A DNA stretch of 64,000 nt from Sinohyriopsis cumingii (taxonomy: Eukaryota; Mollusca; Bivalvia; Unionida; Unionidae), in NCBI GenBank assembly GCA_028554795.2, contig CM068839.1:13021220-13085219 (forward strand). The letters run 5' to 3'. This document shows, piece after piece, positions 1 through 12,879 of this stretch. Both the position numbers and the translations under genes were made by a program. The notes beneath the pieces are model-generated. The model ran no database searches, had not been told where the DNA came from, and saw only the letters and a list, made by a program, of their open reading frames with translations. The stretch's first letter is position 1, and each line of letters starts with the position of its first letter.

Positions 1-3000
1 TGATGACCTCTATCAAATAAAAGCATGACAAAATATTCCATACCAATAAATTAATTAAAATCTTCACACATAGAAGTAATGATGACCTCTATCAAATAAA
101 AGCATGACAAAATATTCCATACCAATAAATTAATTAAAATCTTCACTCACAGAAGTAATGATGACCTCTATCAAATAAAAGCATGACAAAATATTCCATA
201 CCAATAAATTAATTAAAATCTTCACTCATAGAAGTAATGATGACCTCTATCAAATAAAAGCATGACAAAATATTCCATACCAATAAATTAATTAAAATTT
301 CACTCACAGAAGTAATGATGACCTCTATCAAATAACAGCATGACAAAATATTCCATACCAATAAATTAAAATCTTCACTCACAGAAGTAATGATGACCTC
401 TATCAAATAACAGCATGACAAAATATTCCATACCAATAAATTAAAATCTTCACTCACAGAAGTAATGATGACCTCTATCAAATAAAAGCATGACAAAAAA
501 ATATTCCATACCAATAAATTAATTAAAATCTTCACTCACAGAAGGGGGCCCCGAGTGGTCTAAAGCGCTGTCCGTTACAGACCACTGCCATCTCACCTCT
601 GTCTGCGTGGGTTCGAGTCTCGGATTCAGCCAGTGTGGGTATGTGAGAAAGCTTGCCAGTAGCTTCTCGTGGGTCGGTGGTTCTTTCCGGGGTTTTCCCG
701 GGTTCTTCGTCCACCATTAATACTGGCCGCCATATATGGCCTATCGTGTGCTGAAAAATGGCGTTAAACCCTACAACAACAACAACACTCACAGAAGTAA
801 TGATGACCTCTATCAAATAACAGCATGACAAAATATTCCATACCAATAAATTAATTAAAATCTTCACTCATAGAAGTAATGATGACCTCTATCAAATAAC
901 AGCATGACAAAATATTCCATACCAATAAATTAATTAAAATCTTCACTCATAGAAGTAATGATGACCTCTATCAAATAAAAGCATGACAAAATATTCCATA
1001 CCAATAAATTAATTAAAATCTTCACTCACAGAAGTAATGATGACCTCTATCAAATAACAGCATGACAAAATATTCCATACCAATAAATTAATTAAAATCT
1101 TCACTCATAGAAGTAATGATGACCTCTATCAAATAACAGCATGACAAAATATTCCATACCAATAAATTAATTAAAATCTTCACTCATAGAAGTAATGATG
1201 ACCTCTATCAAATAACAGCATGACAAAATATTCCATACCAATAAATTAATTAAAATCTTCACTCACAAAAGTAATGATGACCTCTATCAAATAACAGCAT
1301 GACAAAATATTCCATACCAATAAATTAATTAAAATCTTCACTCATAGAAGTAATGATGACCTCTATCAAATAAAAGCATGACAAAATATTCCATACCAAT
1401 AAATTAATTAAAATCTTCACTCATAGAAGTAATGATGACCTCTATCAAATAAAAGCATGACAAAATATTCCATACCAATAAATTAATTAAAATCTTCACT
1501 CACAGAAGTAATGATGACCTCTATCAAATAACAGCATGACAAAATATTCCATACCAATAAATTAAAATCTTCACTCACAGAAGTAATGATGACCTCTATC
1601 AAATAACAGCATGACAAAATATTCCATACCAATAAATTAAAATCTTCACTCACAGAAGTAATGATGACCTCTATCAAATAAAAGCATGACAAAATATTCC
1701 ATACCAATAAATTAATTAAAATCTTCACTCACAGAAGTAATGATGACCTCTATCAAATAACAGCATGACAAAATATTCCATACCAATAAATTAATTAAAA
1801 TCTTCACTCATAGAAGTAATGATGACCTCTATCAAATAAAAGCATGACAAAATATTCCATACCAATAAATTAATTAAAATCTTCACTCATAGAAGTAATG
1901 ATGACCTCTATCAAATAACAGCATGACAAAATATTCCATACCAATAAATTAAAATCTTCACTCACAGAAGTAATGATGACCTCTATCAAATAACAGCATG
2001 ACAAAATATTCCATACCAATAAATTAAAATCTTCACTCACAGAAGTAATGATGACCTCTATCAAATAAAAGCATGACAAAATATTCCATACCAATAAATT
2101 AATTAAAATCTTCACTCACAGAAGTAATGATGACCTCTATCAAATAACAGCATGACAAAATATTCCATACCAATAAATTAATTAAAATCTTCACTCATAG
2201 AAGTAATGATGACCTCTATCAAATAACAGCATGACAAAATATTCCATACCAATAAATTAATTAAAATCTTCACTCATAGAAGTAATGATGACCTCTATCA
2301 AATAAAAGCATGTCAAAATATTCCATACCAATAAATTAATTAAAATCTTCACTCACAGAAGTAATGATGACCTCTATCAAATAACAGCATGACAAAATAT
2401 TCCATACCAATAAATTAATTAAAATCTTCACTCACAGAAGTAATGATGACCTCTATCAAATAACAGCATGACAAAATATTCCATACCAATGAATTAATTA
2501 AAATCTTCACTCATAGAAGTAATGATGACCTCTATCAAATAACAGCATGACAAAATATTCCATACCAATAAATTAATTAAAATCTTCACTCACAAAAGTA
2601 ATGATGACCTCTATCAAATAACAGCATGACAAAATATTCCATACCAATAAATTAATTAAAATCTTCACTCATAGAAGTAATGATGACCTCTATCAAATAA
2701 AAGCATGACAAAATATTCCATACCAATAAATTAATTAAAATCTTCACTCATAGAAGTAATGATGACCTCTATCAAATAAAAGCATGACAAAATATTCCAT
2801 ACCAATAAATTAATTAAAATCTTCACTCATAGAAGTAATGATGACCTCTATCAAATAAAAGCATGACAAAATATTCCATACCAATAAATTAATTAAAATC
2901 TTCACTCACAGAAGTAATGATGACCTCTATCAAATAAAAGCATGACAAAATATTCCATACCAATAAATTAATTAAAATCTTCACTCATAGAAGTAATGAT

Positions 3001-3823
3001 GACCTCTATCAAATAAAAGCATGACAAAATATTCCATACCAATAAATTAATTAAAATCTTCACTCACAGAAGTAATGATGACCTCTATCAAATAACAGCA
3101 TGACAAAATATTCCATACCAATAAATTAAAATCTTCACTCACAGAAGTAATGATGACCTCTATCAAATAAAAGCATGACAAAATATTCCATACCAATAAA
3201 TTAATTAAAATCTTCACTCACAGAAGTAATGATGACCTCTATCAAATAACAGCATGACAAAATATTCCATACCAATAAATTAATTAAAATCTTCACTCAC
3301 AGAAGTAATGATGACCTCTGTCAAATAACAGCATGACAAAATATTCCATACCAATAAATTAATTAAAATCTTCACTCACAGAAGTAATGATGACCTCTAT
3401 CAAATAACAGCATGACAAAATATTCCATACCAATAAATTAAAATCTTCACTCATAGAAGTAATGATGACCTCTGTCAAATAACAGCATGACAAAATATTC
3501 CATACCAATAAATTAATTAAAATCTTCACTCACAGAAGTAATGATGACCTCTGTCAAATAAAAGCATGACAAAATATTCCATACCAATAAATTAATTAAA
3601 ATCTTCACTCATAGAAGTAATGATGACCTCTATCAAATAAAAGCATGACAAAATATTCCATACCAATAAATTAATTAAAATCTTCACTCATAGAAGTAAT
3701 GATGACCTCTATCAAATAAAAGCATGACAAAATATTCCATACCAATAAATTAATTAAAATCTTCACTCATAGAAGTAATGATAACCTCTATCAAATAACA
3801 GCATGACAAAATATTCCATACCA
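1..3823. repeat. 79-bp minisatellite array with 75-bp variant units
   Basis: About 46 head-to-tail copies of a 79-bp AT-rich unit beginning GAAGTAATGATGACCTCTAT. A shorter 75-bp variant lacks one AATT in the AATTAATT stretch. Other unit-level variants are CAAATAAAAG versus CAAATAACAG and CACTCATAG versus CACTCACAG. The array continues past the left edge of the window and ends at about 3823, where unrelated sequence starts. Variant order is not random: a five-unit block repeats with a 387-bp offset. Short minus-strand open frames here come from the repeat and are not genes. Confidence 0.97.
545..786 (+). mobile_element. tRNA-derived SINE (family 1, copy 1)
   Basis: The element starts GGGGCCCCGAGTGG and has a B box (GGGTTCGAGTCT). 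A conserved body follows (AGAAAGCTTGCCAGTAGC, then GGTTTTCCCGGGTTCTTC), and it ends AAAATGGCGTTAAACCC plus a CAA tail. It interrupts a 79-bp repeat unit and is flanked by an 11-bp target duplication, ACTCACAGAAG, at 534-544 and 787-797. Compared with the copy at 17338 it lacks about ten bases around the A box. The body and tail architecture resemble molluscan SINEs. The insertion is not shared by neighbouring units, so it came after local array growth. Confidence 0.92.
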
Positions 3824-4373
3824 AGTTGATTTAAATAAAGAAAAGATCTGTGTGTTTATATTGTACAATTCCGGTACTATCAAGACTGCTGATAATTATC
3901 ATTTAATCAAAGTATGGAATCATGGTACCTTTTCCCATCAATCATGATGCTGATGTTGAAGCTATCAGCCAATTATAACAGGTTGGGGGGAAGTTTCTGA
4001 ACTAGCTGTTATAGGAATGATGTCACTGACTAGCCCAGTGGATTAAACAGAATTATCAGTTACTGATTTACGATATTGTCTTGCCAATACAAGTGATAAT
4101 CTCTTGTTATAACAACTTGTACAATTGACATACAATAGAAAATGTATCAGTTTTATGGTTTATAGCAGTCAAATCTACAACAATTCTAAGATAATTTTAT
4201 AGTGATAAAAACCAAATATCCATTCTATCTTCATTATTTCTCTTTCACATGTTTGAATTTCTGAATACAATCTCTGCTTACTGTGCTTATACACCCAACT
4301 GCTGCTTTTTTTTAAACTAAGCAAAAGAGGTAGTTTATTAAAATATGTATAGTTGCAATTAGCCCATCCTATA
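3824..4373. other. unique AT-rich spacer
   Basis: Non-repetitive sequence between two minisatellites. I see no coding exon, RNA gene or element end in it. Confidence 0.6.
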
Positions 4374-4966
4374 ATTATGGCATGGTACAGATGACCATCA
4401 GCCCATTCTATAATTATTGCATGGTACAGGTGGCCATCACCCCATCCTATAATTATTGCATGGTACAGGTGGCCATCAGCCCATCTTATAATTATTGCAT
4501 GGTACAGGTGGCCATCAGTCCATCCTATAATTATTGCATGGTACAGGTGGCCATCAGCCCATCCTATAATTATTGCATGGTTCAGATGTCCATCAGCCCA
4601 TCCTATAATTATTGCATGGTACAGGTGGCCATCAGCCCATTCTATAATTGTTGCGTGGTACAGGTGGCCATCAGCCCATCCTATAATTATTGCATGGTAC
4701 AGGTGGCCATCAGCCCATCCTATCATTATTGCATGGTACAGGTGGCCATCAGCCCATCCTATAATTGTTGCATGGTACAGGTGGCCATCAGCCCATCCTA
4801 TCATTATTGCATGGTACAGGTGGCCATCAGCCCATCCTATAATTATTGCATGGTACAGGTGGCCATCAGCCCATTCTATAATTATTGCATGGTACAGATG
4901 GCCATCAGCCCATCCTATAATTATTGCATGGTACAGGTGGCCATCAGCCCATCCTATAATTATTCC
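4374..4966. repeat. 39-bp minisatellite array
   Basis: About 15 copies of a 39-bp unit containing TATAATTATTGCATGGTACA and GGTGGCCATCAGCCCATCC. Because 39 is divisible by three and the unit lacks stops in several frames, long open frames appear on both strands (about 200 codons each). Their peptides are pure unit repeats, so they are not treated as genes. The array stops where the LINE fragment at 4967 begins. Confidence 0.96.
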
Positions 4967-5696
4967 AAACAGAGTTTGGAATAGCCACTGAATTCTGGGC
5001 TATACTTGAATTACTACAATGGATCAAAGACAACCAAATACCTAAAGCAGTCATTATAAGCGATTCCCTAAGCGTTACCAAATCTATCCAAAATCGCAAT
5101 ACACACTCTAGGGAACAATTCCTCGACAGAGCATGCCAATTAATTGACGATGTCACCACAGCACATCAATTAGTCGAGCTCATGTGGATACTGTTGCACA
5201 TTGGAATCTCTGGCAACGAAACAGCAGACAAAGTTGCACAAATCAAACTAGGAGATCAAAACTCTATCAAGCTTAACTATAGCTCTACAGAAGCACTAAG
5301 CTTCGCACAAACATATATAGACCAAACATGGCAAGATTTGTGGAACTCCTCCACAAAAAGGTAAAAAGCACCATGAAACAAAAAAACGTAGATAGGAACA
5401 TACAGCTACCTAAGGGTACCTGTTTAGAACAGAAAACCATAAACAGGATAATAACTGGAAAAACTAAACTAGCAAGCAGTTTTGGAAGGTTTATAGGACC
5501 CAAACCAGCAACCATTAACTGCTTTAACTGCCACACCACCGAAGATCTACACCATGTATTCAATATATGCCCAAAATATCAACCCACTCGGAAAATATTT
5601 ATCAAAAACCAAAAAGAGATTGGATCACCACACACATACCCAGAGTTACCTATGGACTCTAATAAAAAAAACAATCAGCATATAAAAATATAAATA
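4967..5696 (+). pseudogene. LINE 3' fragment: RNase H domain and C-terminal Cys/His region
   Basis: The first frame reads like the second half of an RNase HI domain of a non-LTR retrotransposon: TEFWAILELLQWIK (catalytic Glu), VIISDSLSVTKSI (catalytic Asp), then LLHIGISGNETADKVA (the usual W-P-H-x-GI-x-GNE-x-AD motif, final Asp present). The frame stops near 5364. A different frame, from about 5328, carries the expected downstream region, with INRIITGKTKL and a CFNCHTTEDLHHVFNICP zinc-like motif. One frameshift near 5360 therefore separates the two. The upstream reverse transcriptase is missing, so this is a 5'-truncated copy. RNase H-bearing LINEs belong to I/Ingi/R1/LOA-type groups; I cannot pick one. 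Confidence 0.82.
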
Positions 5697-6534
5697 AATG
5701 CATAGACTCAGCAGGACTTAGGAACAAAATATAATAAATATTTTTTAAAAGTATTAATAAATAATTCACTTACGAAGCACCTATTAAAAACTAAGGAAAC
5801 CGCAAAATCGGATGTCCTAGATGTTCTTAACGAACCGAGTAATCAGCTAGGACTCTGATCCTAGATGTCCTTAATGAACCGTGTAATCGGCTAGGACTCC
5901 GGTCTCTTGCTAAATAAAGTATAAATGACATTCAATCTCTAAAAACATTAATAAATAAATAACTTAAAGAGGCAATATCTAAAATCTTATAAATAACATA
6001 AATAGGAAGCACACCCTAAACACCTCGACTAGTAATACCATAATACCTTGAAAATCTCTCTTCATACATGATTTCTGCTAAGAACCTCTATAAACAGCAT
6101 AGAACATTCCCCCCGCCTTTTTAGAACATTTTGAAGAAGAAAAAAAAATCGAAAAAAAATTTCACAAGAGACACCAGGCAAATGCAACAAGAAACCAGTG
6201 ATGTAAAGCAAGCAGGACCATTCCCGAGCTCTCCTTCCCACTAATGACAGCCAACCATTCAACTGTAAGGGACCTTTATGGACCCACAGATTGAGGCCAA
6301 ACTATCAGGGTTCCTTGAATCCATAAAAGCCTGGAGGAGGTGGCACCATTCCCTTCCTCAGGAACAACTAGCAGGCTGCGGTGCAGTCAGAAAAAAGTGG
6401 CACATGCACAATTGTGCGCATGCCACTATAATTAAACTCAACGACAAAAAAGTAAAATAATAAAATAAAATAGAGACAAACAGTCATACATATAATTATA
6501 TTGTTATAAAGGATATACAATATATCAATTTAAA
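5697..6534. other. non-coding spacer with a 44-bp duplication
   Basis: AT-rich sequence with no credible gene. At 5814-5903 there are two tandem copies of a 44-bp unit (CCTAGATGTTCTTAACGAAC and a close variant). At 6395-6440 there is a short run with inverted symmetry around GCACAATTGTGC. Part of it may be the 3' UTR of the retroelement fragments on either side. Confidence 0.5.
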
Positions 6535-7060
6535 TTACACAATTTTATATAGTGCATTAGCATTAAGTCCATTAGGATACAGAGTATCTAACTTATGAAT
6601 CCAATAAGTTTCTTTTATGAGTCTGTTCATGTCACCATGCACAATATCTATTGGCATGAAAGAAAAATCAAGTAGAGAGTGATTATTGGTGTTAAAGTGT
6701 GTTGAAATATTAGAGGAAAACCGAGGATCTCTATAATATTTTATATGAAAGCGATGATTATTCATTCTCTTAGAAACTTGTTGTAGTGTTTGTTTGTCCA
6801 ACATATTGCATGCTACATTTTTTACAGGTTATTAAATAAATCACATCAGTTGATATGCAGTTAGTGTTATCACGTATAGAAAATACCTCTTTTGTATTGG
6901 TACTACTGAAAGAAATACTTTCTCTTATGTTTGCACATTGAGAGCACCAGTGTCTGTTACATTTAGATGATGAAAAGTGTATTTTTTTATTTTCTGTCTG
7001 TTTAGTTCTAATTAAAATTTGCAAGATAAGTATAAGTAAAGGTGACCAATCCCAGGTAAT
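6535..7060 (-). pseudogene. Penelope-like element, GIY-YIG endonuclease remnant
   Basis: The minus strand encodes the C-terminal part of a Penelope-like retroelement. A Cys-rich linker comes first (SKCNRHWCSQC), then TNCISTDVIYLITCKKCSMQ followed by YVGQT, which is the GIY-YIG core. After that come a helix ending in NNHRFHIK, then HFNTNNHSLLDF, and RLIKETYWIHKLDTLYPNGL, the typical end of this endonuclease family. The reverse transcriptase part is absent. The copy is a broken fragment, spread over more than one frame with about one break. Confidence 0.85.
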
Positions 7061-7778
7061 GAGTTCTGAATGACCAAGCTGTCCTAATTTATGATTTGTC
7101 AGTGTTAGAACAGCTGATCTGTTCACTGATAAAGTCATTTCGAAATGCCAAGATGATTCACTCAAAGCCTCATATTGCATTCTCTTTATTGCATATTAGC
7201 ATTCAATGTAAGAAAATTAATAGACACAATTAGGCATTCTTAGTAGTACTATCAGTCTTGGAATGATTGGTTCATTTATTTAACTTAATCATTTTAAGAT
7301 TATTGGGAAATGTAATAGTTGTAAGGAATTACTGTGAATTCATTTAAAGACTATTTGGATATACATTAGCTCTATGGAATTAATGTACATTCATTTAAAG
7401 ACTATTTGGATTCTTAGCTGTCATGGGATTACTGTTAATTCATTTAAATACATTTTGGGGTTATAACATAATGACTTTTCTGTATTGTTGATACATCATT
7501 ACAATACAGATTATCATTTGGAATACCTTTGGACCTCATGTGCATTACTCAAAACTTTTGACACAGATAGAACATTTAGGACATTAGGAATTCATTCACC
7601 ACACAAGAAGTTATTTTTAATGCTTTGACTTTGTATTTAGGGAAAAAATTATATTGTCTATTATACAAAACTTGTTGGTCATCACTCTTTCTTGTTACTT
7701 ATTTTAAGACCATAGAGTTGTAATATTATATAGGGCCACATTTATTTATTTTTCTGTAAGTGTTAGGTTCGATTCAAA

Positions 7779-7905
7779 CAAAATGTATTTAGTTGTTTGT
7801 TGAGTGGACTCTTTCATAAAATGTATTTAGTTGTTTGTTGAGTGGACTCTTTCATAAAATGTATTTAGTTGTTTGTTGAGTGGACTCTTTCATAAAATGT
7901 ATTTT
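7779..7905. repeat. 38-bp tandem repeat, about 3 copies
   Basis: Three near-identical copies of a unit starting AAAATGTATTTAGTTGTTTG and ending GAGTGGACTCTTTCAT. Confidence 0.95.
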
Positions 7906-8369
7906 GATGTCCTAGAGTGCATGTTGGTCACTATTAACAGTGAAATGTTCATAGCATAAATTTTGTTATTTTTCACTTTGACCGTTAAATTAGGTGTTAT
8001 GTCTTGAAATTATATTCTATAAATTGTGTATTGGCATTGTCCTGAAATACTTGTTTAATGTAGGAGTTAAAATATCCCTGATAAGTAACCAATCAGCTTT
8101 TAATTTTTCAGAGGTGTCAAGTTGAAAGAATATAGGTGTGATGTTATTCACTCTCCAGATTTCATATTATATGGGTGTTTTCTCTCTTCTAAAAATCATT
8201 TGACTTGTCAATAGCTTTGGGAAGTGTTTGACTTTGCAACTTGATTTTTCATTACTAATGATTTTTTCTTGCAATTATGTTAATAAGAGAGGGAATAATT
8301 GCCTCACAGTACATTTTTTTTAAATATTTAAGTTTGTACATGTAATTGCTTAATTTATCCAATTCATAT

Positions 8370-8620
8370 TTTTCAAGTTTGATTATGAAATTGATGTGTG
8401 TAGAGGTTACTGTATTACATTTCAAGTTTGAATATGAAATTGATGTGTGTAGAGGTTAATGTATTACATTTCATGTTTGAATATGAAATTGATGTGTGTA
8501 GAGGTTGATGTATTACATTTCAAGTTTGAATATGAAATTGATGTGTGTAGAGGTTGATGTATTACATTTCAAGTTTGAATATGAAATTGATGTGTGTAGA
8601 GGTTGATGTATTACATTTCA
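8370..8620. repeat. 49-bp tandem repeat, about 5 copies
   Basis: Five copies of a unit with CATTTCAAGTTTGAATATGA and TTGATGTGTGTAGAGGTTGA. The first copy is the most diverged. Confidence 0.95.
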
Positions 8621-8890
8621 GTGACTTAACTTTTCATGATAAGTATAGAGTTGGATTTTCAATAGCATAGTTGATTGGCACATTACTGATAAAGTGCCCA
8701 ATCCCAATTCAAATCCAGTCTTAATGATTTTATTTATCTTTTCTTATTCATAAACTTTTCATTTCTAAACAATTTAACATATTTTACTACATTTTGTATT
8801 ATTTTTAATGACAATTTTTTTTTCTTCTTCAGGCTCACACAAAATTTGATGGAACCAGCAGATTTTGCAATAGTTCTGTATATCTATCCT

Positions 8891-9060
8891 GAAGGAGTCA
8901 CATGGCTTAGTGGTTAGCATGCTGGATTCCTGACAGAAAGGGTGTGGGTTCAAATCCAACCATATAGTCAGTCCTGGTCAACAACAATGCTGTGTCCTTG
9001 AGCAAGGCACATGGCTTCAATTACATCAGCACTGAAGAACCTGGGAGTCTGTTTTTTTTT
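8891..9060 (+). mobile_element. tRNA-derived SINE (family 2)
   Basis: A tRNA-like head carries a good A box (TGGCTTAGTGGTTAGCATGC) and B box (GTGGGTTCAAATCC). A tRNA-unrelated body follows, containing TGTCCTTGAGCAAGGCAC, a motif common in dispersed repeats of marine animals. The element fades into a T-run near 9052-9060. I could not define a target duplication. The body rules out a functional tRNA gene. Confidence 0.75.
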
Positions 9061-9198
9061 ATACAACAGATGTGATGTAGTTCACCATCTCAAACAAGCT
9101 CTGAATAATTCCATAAAATTTCTATAACCATCTCATTGAACACATGTATGTCAGAGTTACATCTTTTTTTTAAATTTTGTTAAATTTTTCATTTAGAA

Positions 9199-9362
9199 GA
9201 GTGGTTCCTAAACCTTTTCAAGCCACTGCCCACTTGGTTATCCTCAGCACACACACACCCCTTATCCCATTACAATCATTATTCAGCATTAGTGTGCCTC
9301 CCCCCTTGGTAATACGCACCCCCCTCCCAAGAGGGCAGTACCACCCACTTTGGGAACCACTG
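9199..9362. mobile_element. non-autonomous hAT-like element (MITE), 164 bp
   Basis: The ends are inverted repeats: the left end reads GAGTGGTTCCTAAACC, and the right end read on the other strand starts CAGTGGTTCCCAAAG. CAGTGGTTC-type termini are typical of hAT MITEs. It is flanked by 8-bp direct repeats, ATTTAGAA (9191-9198) and GTTTAGAA (9363-9370), with 7 of 8 bases matching, the target-site size of hAT transposons. No transposase fits in 164 bp. Confidence 0.85.
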
Positions 9363-9792
9363 GTTTAGAATATTAAAGCTAGTCACTGCAAATACTGGAT
9401 GCAGATGACAAGTTTTTCTTTCTGAAAATTGACTGTTCTAGAAACTGGACAAGATCACTCATCAGTCTGTCTTGTTTACATGGACGTTTGGTTTGAAACA
9501 TGAATAAGATGACAGTGTTAGGGGCTACCTGGTGACAGGTTAGAAATTACGTATTGATGAATGAAATGACTAAGTTCTGTGTATTTTTTTTTATATCCTT
9601 GACGCTTTTCATTTTAAAATCAGTTGAGGATTACAAACAAATGAGAGGGTAAGTGAATACTGTAGAGCATTAAAATTTTATGGCAAGGAGGTGAGGGTAT
9701 TTTCAAGATATGTACAGCTTGGTCAGTTCTTTATATTCTCTCATCAGATTTTTCATACAGGTTTTGAAGAAAAAACAACTCTCCTAAGGTTT

Positions 9793-9975
9793 CCATCAAA
9801 TTTTTTAAAATATCTCTCACTGTAATAATATCATAGGAACTTTAATGTTTCCTAGTGACTTTGAAATTGAGGTCAAGGTCACTAAAGTTTTTAAAATATC
9901 TTGCATGATAGCAATATCATAGAAACTTCAGTCTTTTAGTGACCTTGAAATTGGTGTCAAAGTCACCAAACCCTA
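9793..9975. repeat. diverged tandem duplication, about 90 bp x 2
   Basis: Two degenerate copies sharing TTTTTAAAATATCT, AATATCATAGGAACTT-like and TAGTGACTTTGAAATTGAGG-like blocks. Confidence 0.7.
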
Positions 9976-10457
9976 ATTAGGTCTTGCACTCCTGCAAAGA
10001 GAATATCTATAAAAGTTTGGTAAGATTCTGTGAAATGGCTCAAGATGCATCTTGCAAATAAGTGAAAGTATAATGATGATGGTGGGGTGAAGGTTGAGGT
10101 GGGTGTGTAGCAGAAGAATGATTATGAAAGTAAGAAAAATACCCAAACAAATACTGCTTGTATACTTTAATCTATCTAGTTTGTATCACAGATTTTAGTA
10201 ATATCTCAGAGGCATTGGCACTCCTTGTAAAAAGAAGTATACCCAGTACTTACAGCAGTTAAACGTCAACGATAAATTATTCTTCTTAGAAAAATGTATA
10301 TACATCTATCAATGAACATATCAAACATAGATGAGTCCTAAGTAGACTTACTGGTATGGCATCTGCAGTTATAGAATGTACACAAAACATGTCTTATTGA
10401 AGACCTTATTGGCATTTATACCAAGTTCTCATTGTTTAAACTCGTACAATAATGTTC

Positions 10458-10595
10458 CATAGGTATTCACTTCTAAATTGGTCTAACTGCAAGCAGCATA
10501 GACCCTGATCTACTATCACATAATCATCCAACAGATCAGGGTCTGTGCTATTTGTTCCACTGATTACTTGTAAGTAACTATATATGGTATATGAC
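10458..10595. mobile_element. TIR-A family element, short copy
   Basis: A member of the dispersed TIR family best seen at 28546-28770. The left part has GTATTCACTTCTAAATTGG then TCTAACTGCAAGCAGCATAG and ACCCTGATCT. The right part has ATCAGGGTCTGTGCTATTTG and ends ACTTGTAAGTAACTATATAT. The core palindrome around AGACCCTGATCT is kept, while the termini are diverged. Confidence 0.7.
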
Positions 10596-12029
10596 AAAAG
10601 AGCTAGCTGAACAAATCCTGCTTTGATATTAAATAATAGCAATAAACCTGCATGAAAAGTTCAAAAATTACCTATTTTCTTCCTCACCATAAGACCTGGT
10701 GCCCCATTAGTGAATGTTTCATTATCAAACAAAAAAAAATCTCAACATGCAAGAAATGCCTGAATCATCAAGAAGTTTAAAAACTGACCTCAAAATATGA
10801 ATATCTAATTAACTGAAAGTGTTTCTTATTACAGCTGGGTTGCTATAACCTAATAGTCTTTTATTTTATGTCATATAATCTTGCCATGAAAATATTAATC
10901 TCTTTGTTAAAGTCTGCAAACAGAATACATGGTAACATTTTAATAACTAATGTAAGTGTTAAAAACAACAACAAAAAGCTAAAAGCATTAGCGGATTTCT
11001 CTCAGAGTATAAGGTGATAAAGATCAGGGTTTTATCCACCACTGCATTTTACACTTGAGATAAAAATAATTTTTTAGGACTTAAATGTTTTTGAGTGAAA
11101 TATGCTCTGATGTCATAGTACATTCAAGTTTGCATTTTGTGACATCACAGTGATCACATATTCACGCTACAACCATCCAGCTCATGCCAAAGTCTTTAGA
11201 ATCATTGCAGGAAATATATTGAATTACAATGTACATATAGGATATTGTATTTGTATTTAGTTCAAGATATTCATAAAACATTTAAAATAATTTGATCTGA
11301 AATGAATGCCTATGTAAGATTCTATAGATATGGAAAAACATGAGGCCCAAGTAGGCCTGAGATCACTGACCTGACTGACTCATATTCAAATGCATGAGAA
11401 GCTGGCTTTGAAATCTAAATCAGTCAGATGCTTTCTGTTTGTAAACAAGTTTAGTAGAAATAATTTGCCTTTTGAGAAGAAGTCATTAAATTTTGTTTTT
11501 TTTATTTTCAATAACAAAGGATCAGAATCATATGTACAAATTTCAAAGCATTTTATTCCAGGATGCTTTCTGTAAAGTTTGAACAGTTGTTCAGAACTCA
11601 TTTAAATTATAAATTCTTTCATCACTGTTTAATATTTGTTATTTTTGGCCTTGTTAAATTTTAGTTTGCAAAAAGCAGTCACCACATATCAGTGAAAGTC
11701 TTGAGTATATGAAAGATCAAGAGGACTAACTCTTGCTAAAACTGTTGAGCTTACTGAGTTATTAAGTAATATCTCAGATTATCAAAAAAGATCTCCAAGT
11801 AATTAAAAATAGTCACATTGTACATTTTGTTAAGCCTCCATTCTGTGGGAAGTGAGACATAGCAGTCACTTTTTCAGTGCTATCAGCGGGTACTTACAGC
11901 AAAATAAATGATAAACATTTTTGGGAAATAACGAATATGTTCACAGAAAATCAATGCCATGCCATCCTTGTTTTGTATGACCATGAAATCAAATGTGCAT
12001 GAGAAATTGACACTAAACACAAAACTTAA

Positions 12030-12540
12030 TTCAGATCACTGAATGATGAAATTTTGGTCACAGTGACTTACATTTGGTTGGATGGTACTGTACTCACCAT
12101 GATGCATCTACATACCAAGTTCCATTCCTCAATTGCCAGTAATGACTTAGAAAGAAACCTAAATGCAAAACCTTCATAAGTCATTGAGCATGAAATTTAG
12201 TTGAGAGTTACCTACTTTTGGTAAGATAGTGTTGAACTCACTAAAATCTAAATTCCAAGTTACATTATTCTTAGTTACCAGTGTCTAAAAACTGAGAAAC
12301 TTAATTAAATTCAAAGCTTAACTGATGACACTAATGTGTGATATTTAGGTTATGATGATCTATTTTTGGTACAGTGGTATTGCACTTGTCAAGATGCATC
12401 TACATACCAGGCTGCATTACTCTGTGACTTACAATGCCTGGGAAACTGATTGAAATACAAAACCTAAATGTCATTGAAATGTGAAATTCATATGACACTG
12501 ACCTATTTGGTACAGTGGTGTTACATTCACCAAGATAAGA
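12030..12540. repeat. degenerate tandem repeat, about 115-120 bp, roughly 4 copies
   Basis: Blocks resembling ACCTATTTTTGGTACAGTGG, CACCAAGATGCATCTACATA and GAAACTTAATTAAA recur in the same order about every 115-120 bp, with strong divergence between copies. It looks like an old array. Confidence 0.6.
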
Positions 12541-12879
12541 TCCATCACAACAAAAATCTGTCTTCATATTCATTGACGCTACTTGAGATTTAAGATTTAA
12601 GTCTATGTTACGTGAAAAATTTAATCGGTCGGTTTTTAACTTTAACTGATCTTTTGAACACTCACATTAAGTTTTTTGTCTTATATTTTTCTTCATTCTT
12701 TCTTTTTATCTAAAAAGCTGTGACCACAATAAAATTTGACACACACGGGTTCTTATTTCTCTTATTTATATCCAATTAAGACAATGCATGTAGATGTAAA
12801 TCTACCTTATAATGTTATAGGTTAATTTTATTGTTATCATTTCTGATTATGGGCCTTTTGGGTCAGTAAAACTAAATAA

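Larger units (their letters stand above)
7061..8890. other. non-coding spacer with two small arrays
   Basis: No gene recognised. It contains the 38-bp and 49-bp arrays listed separately and otherwise AT-rich unique sequence. Confidence 0.5.

Noticed and set aside
4175-4984. 200-codon frames on both strands over the 39-bp array
   Set aside because: Explained by the repeat unit length; the flanking parts have no protein character.
8899-8970. Functional tRNA gene
   Set aside because: A and B boxes are present, but the sequence does not fold as a full tRNA and continues into a SINE body.
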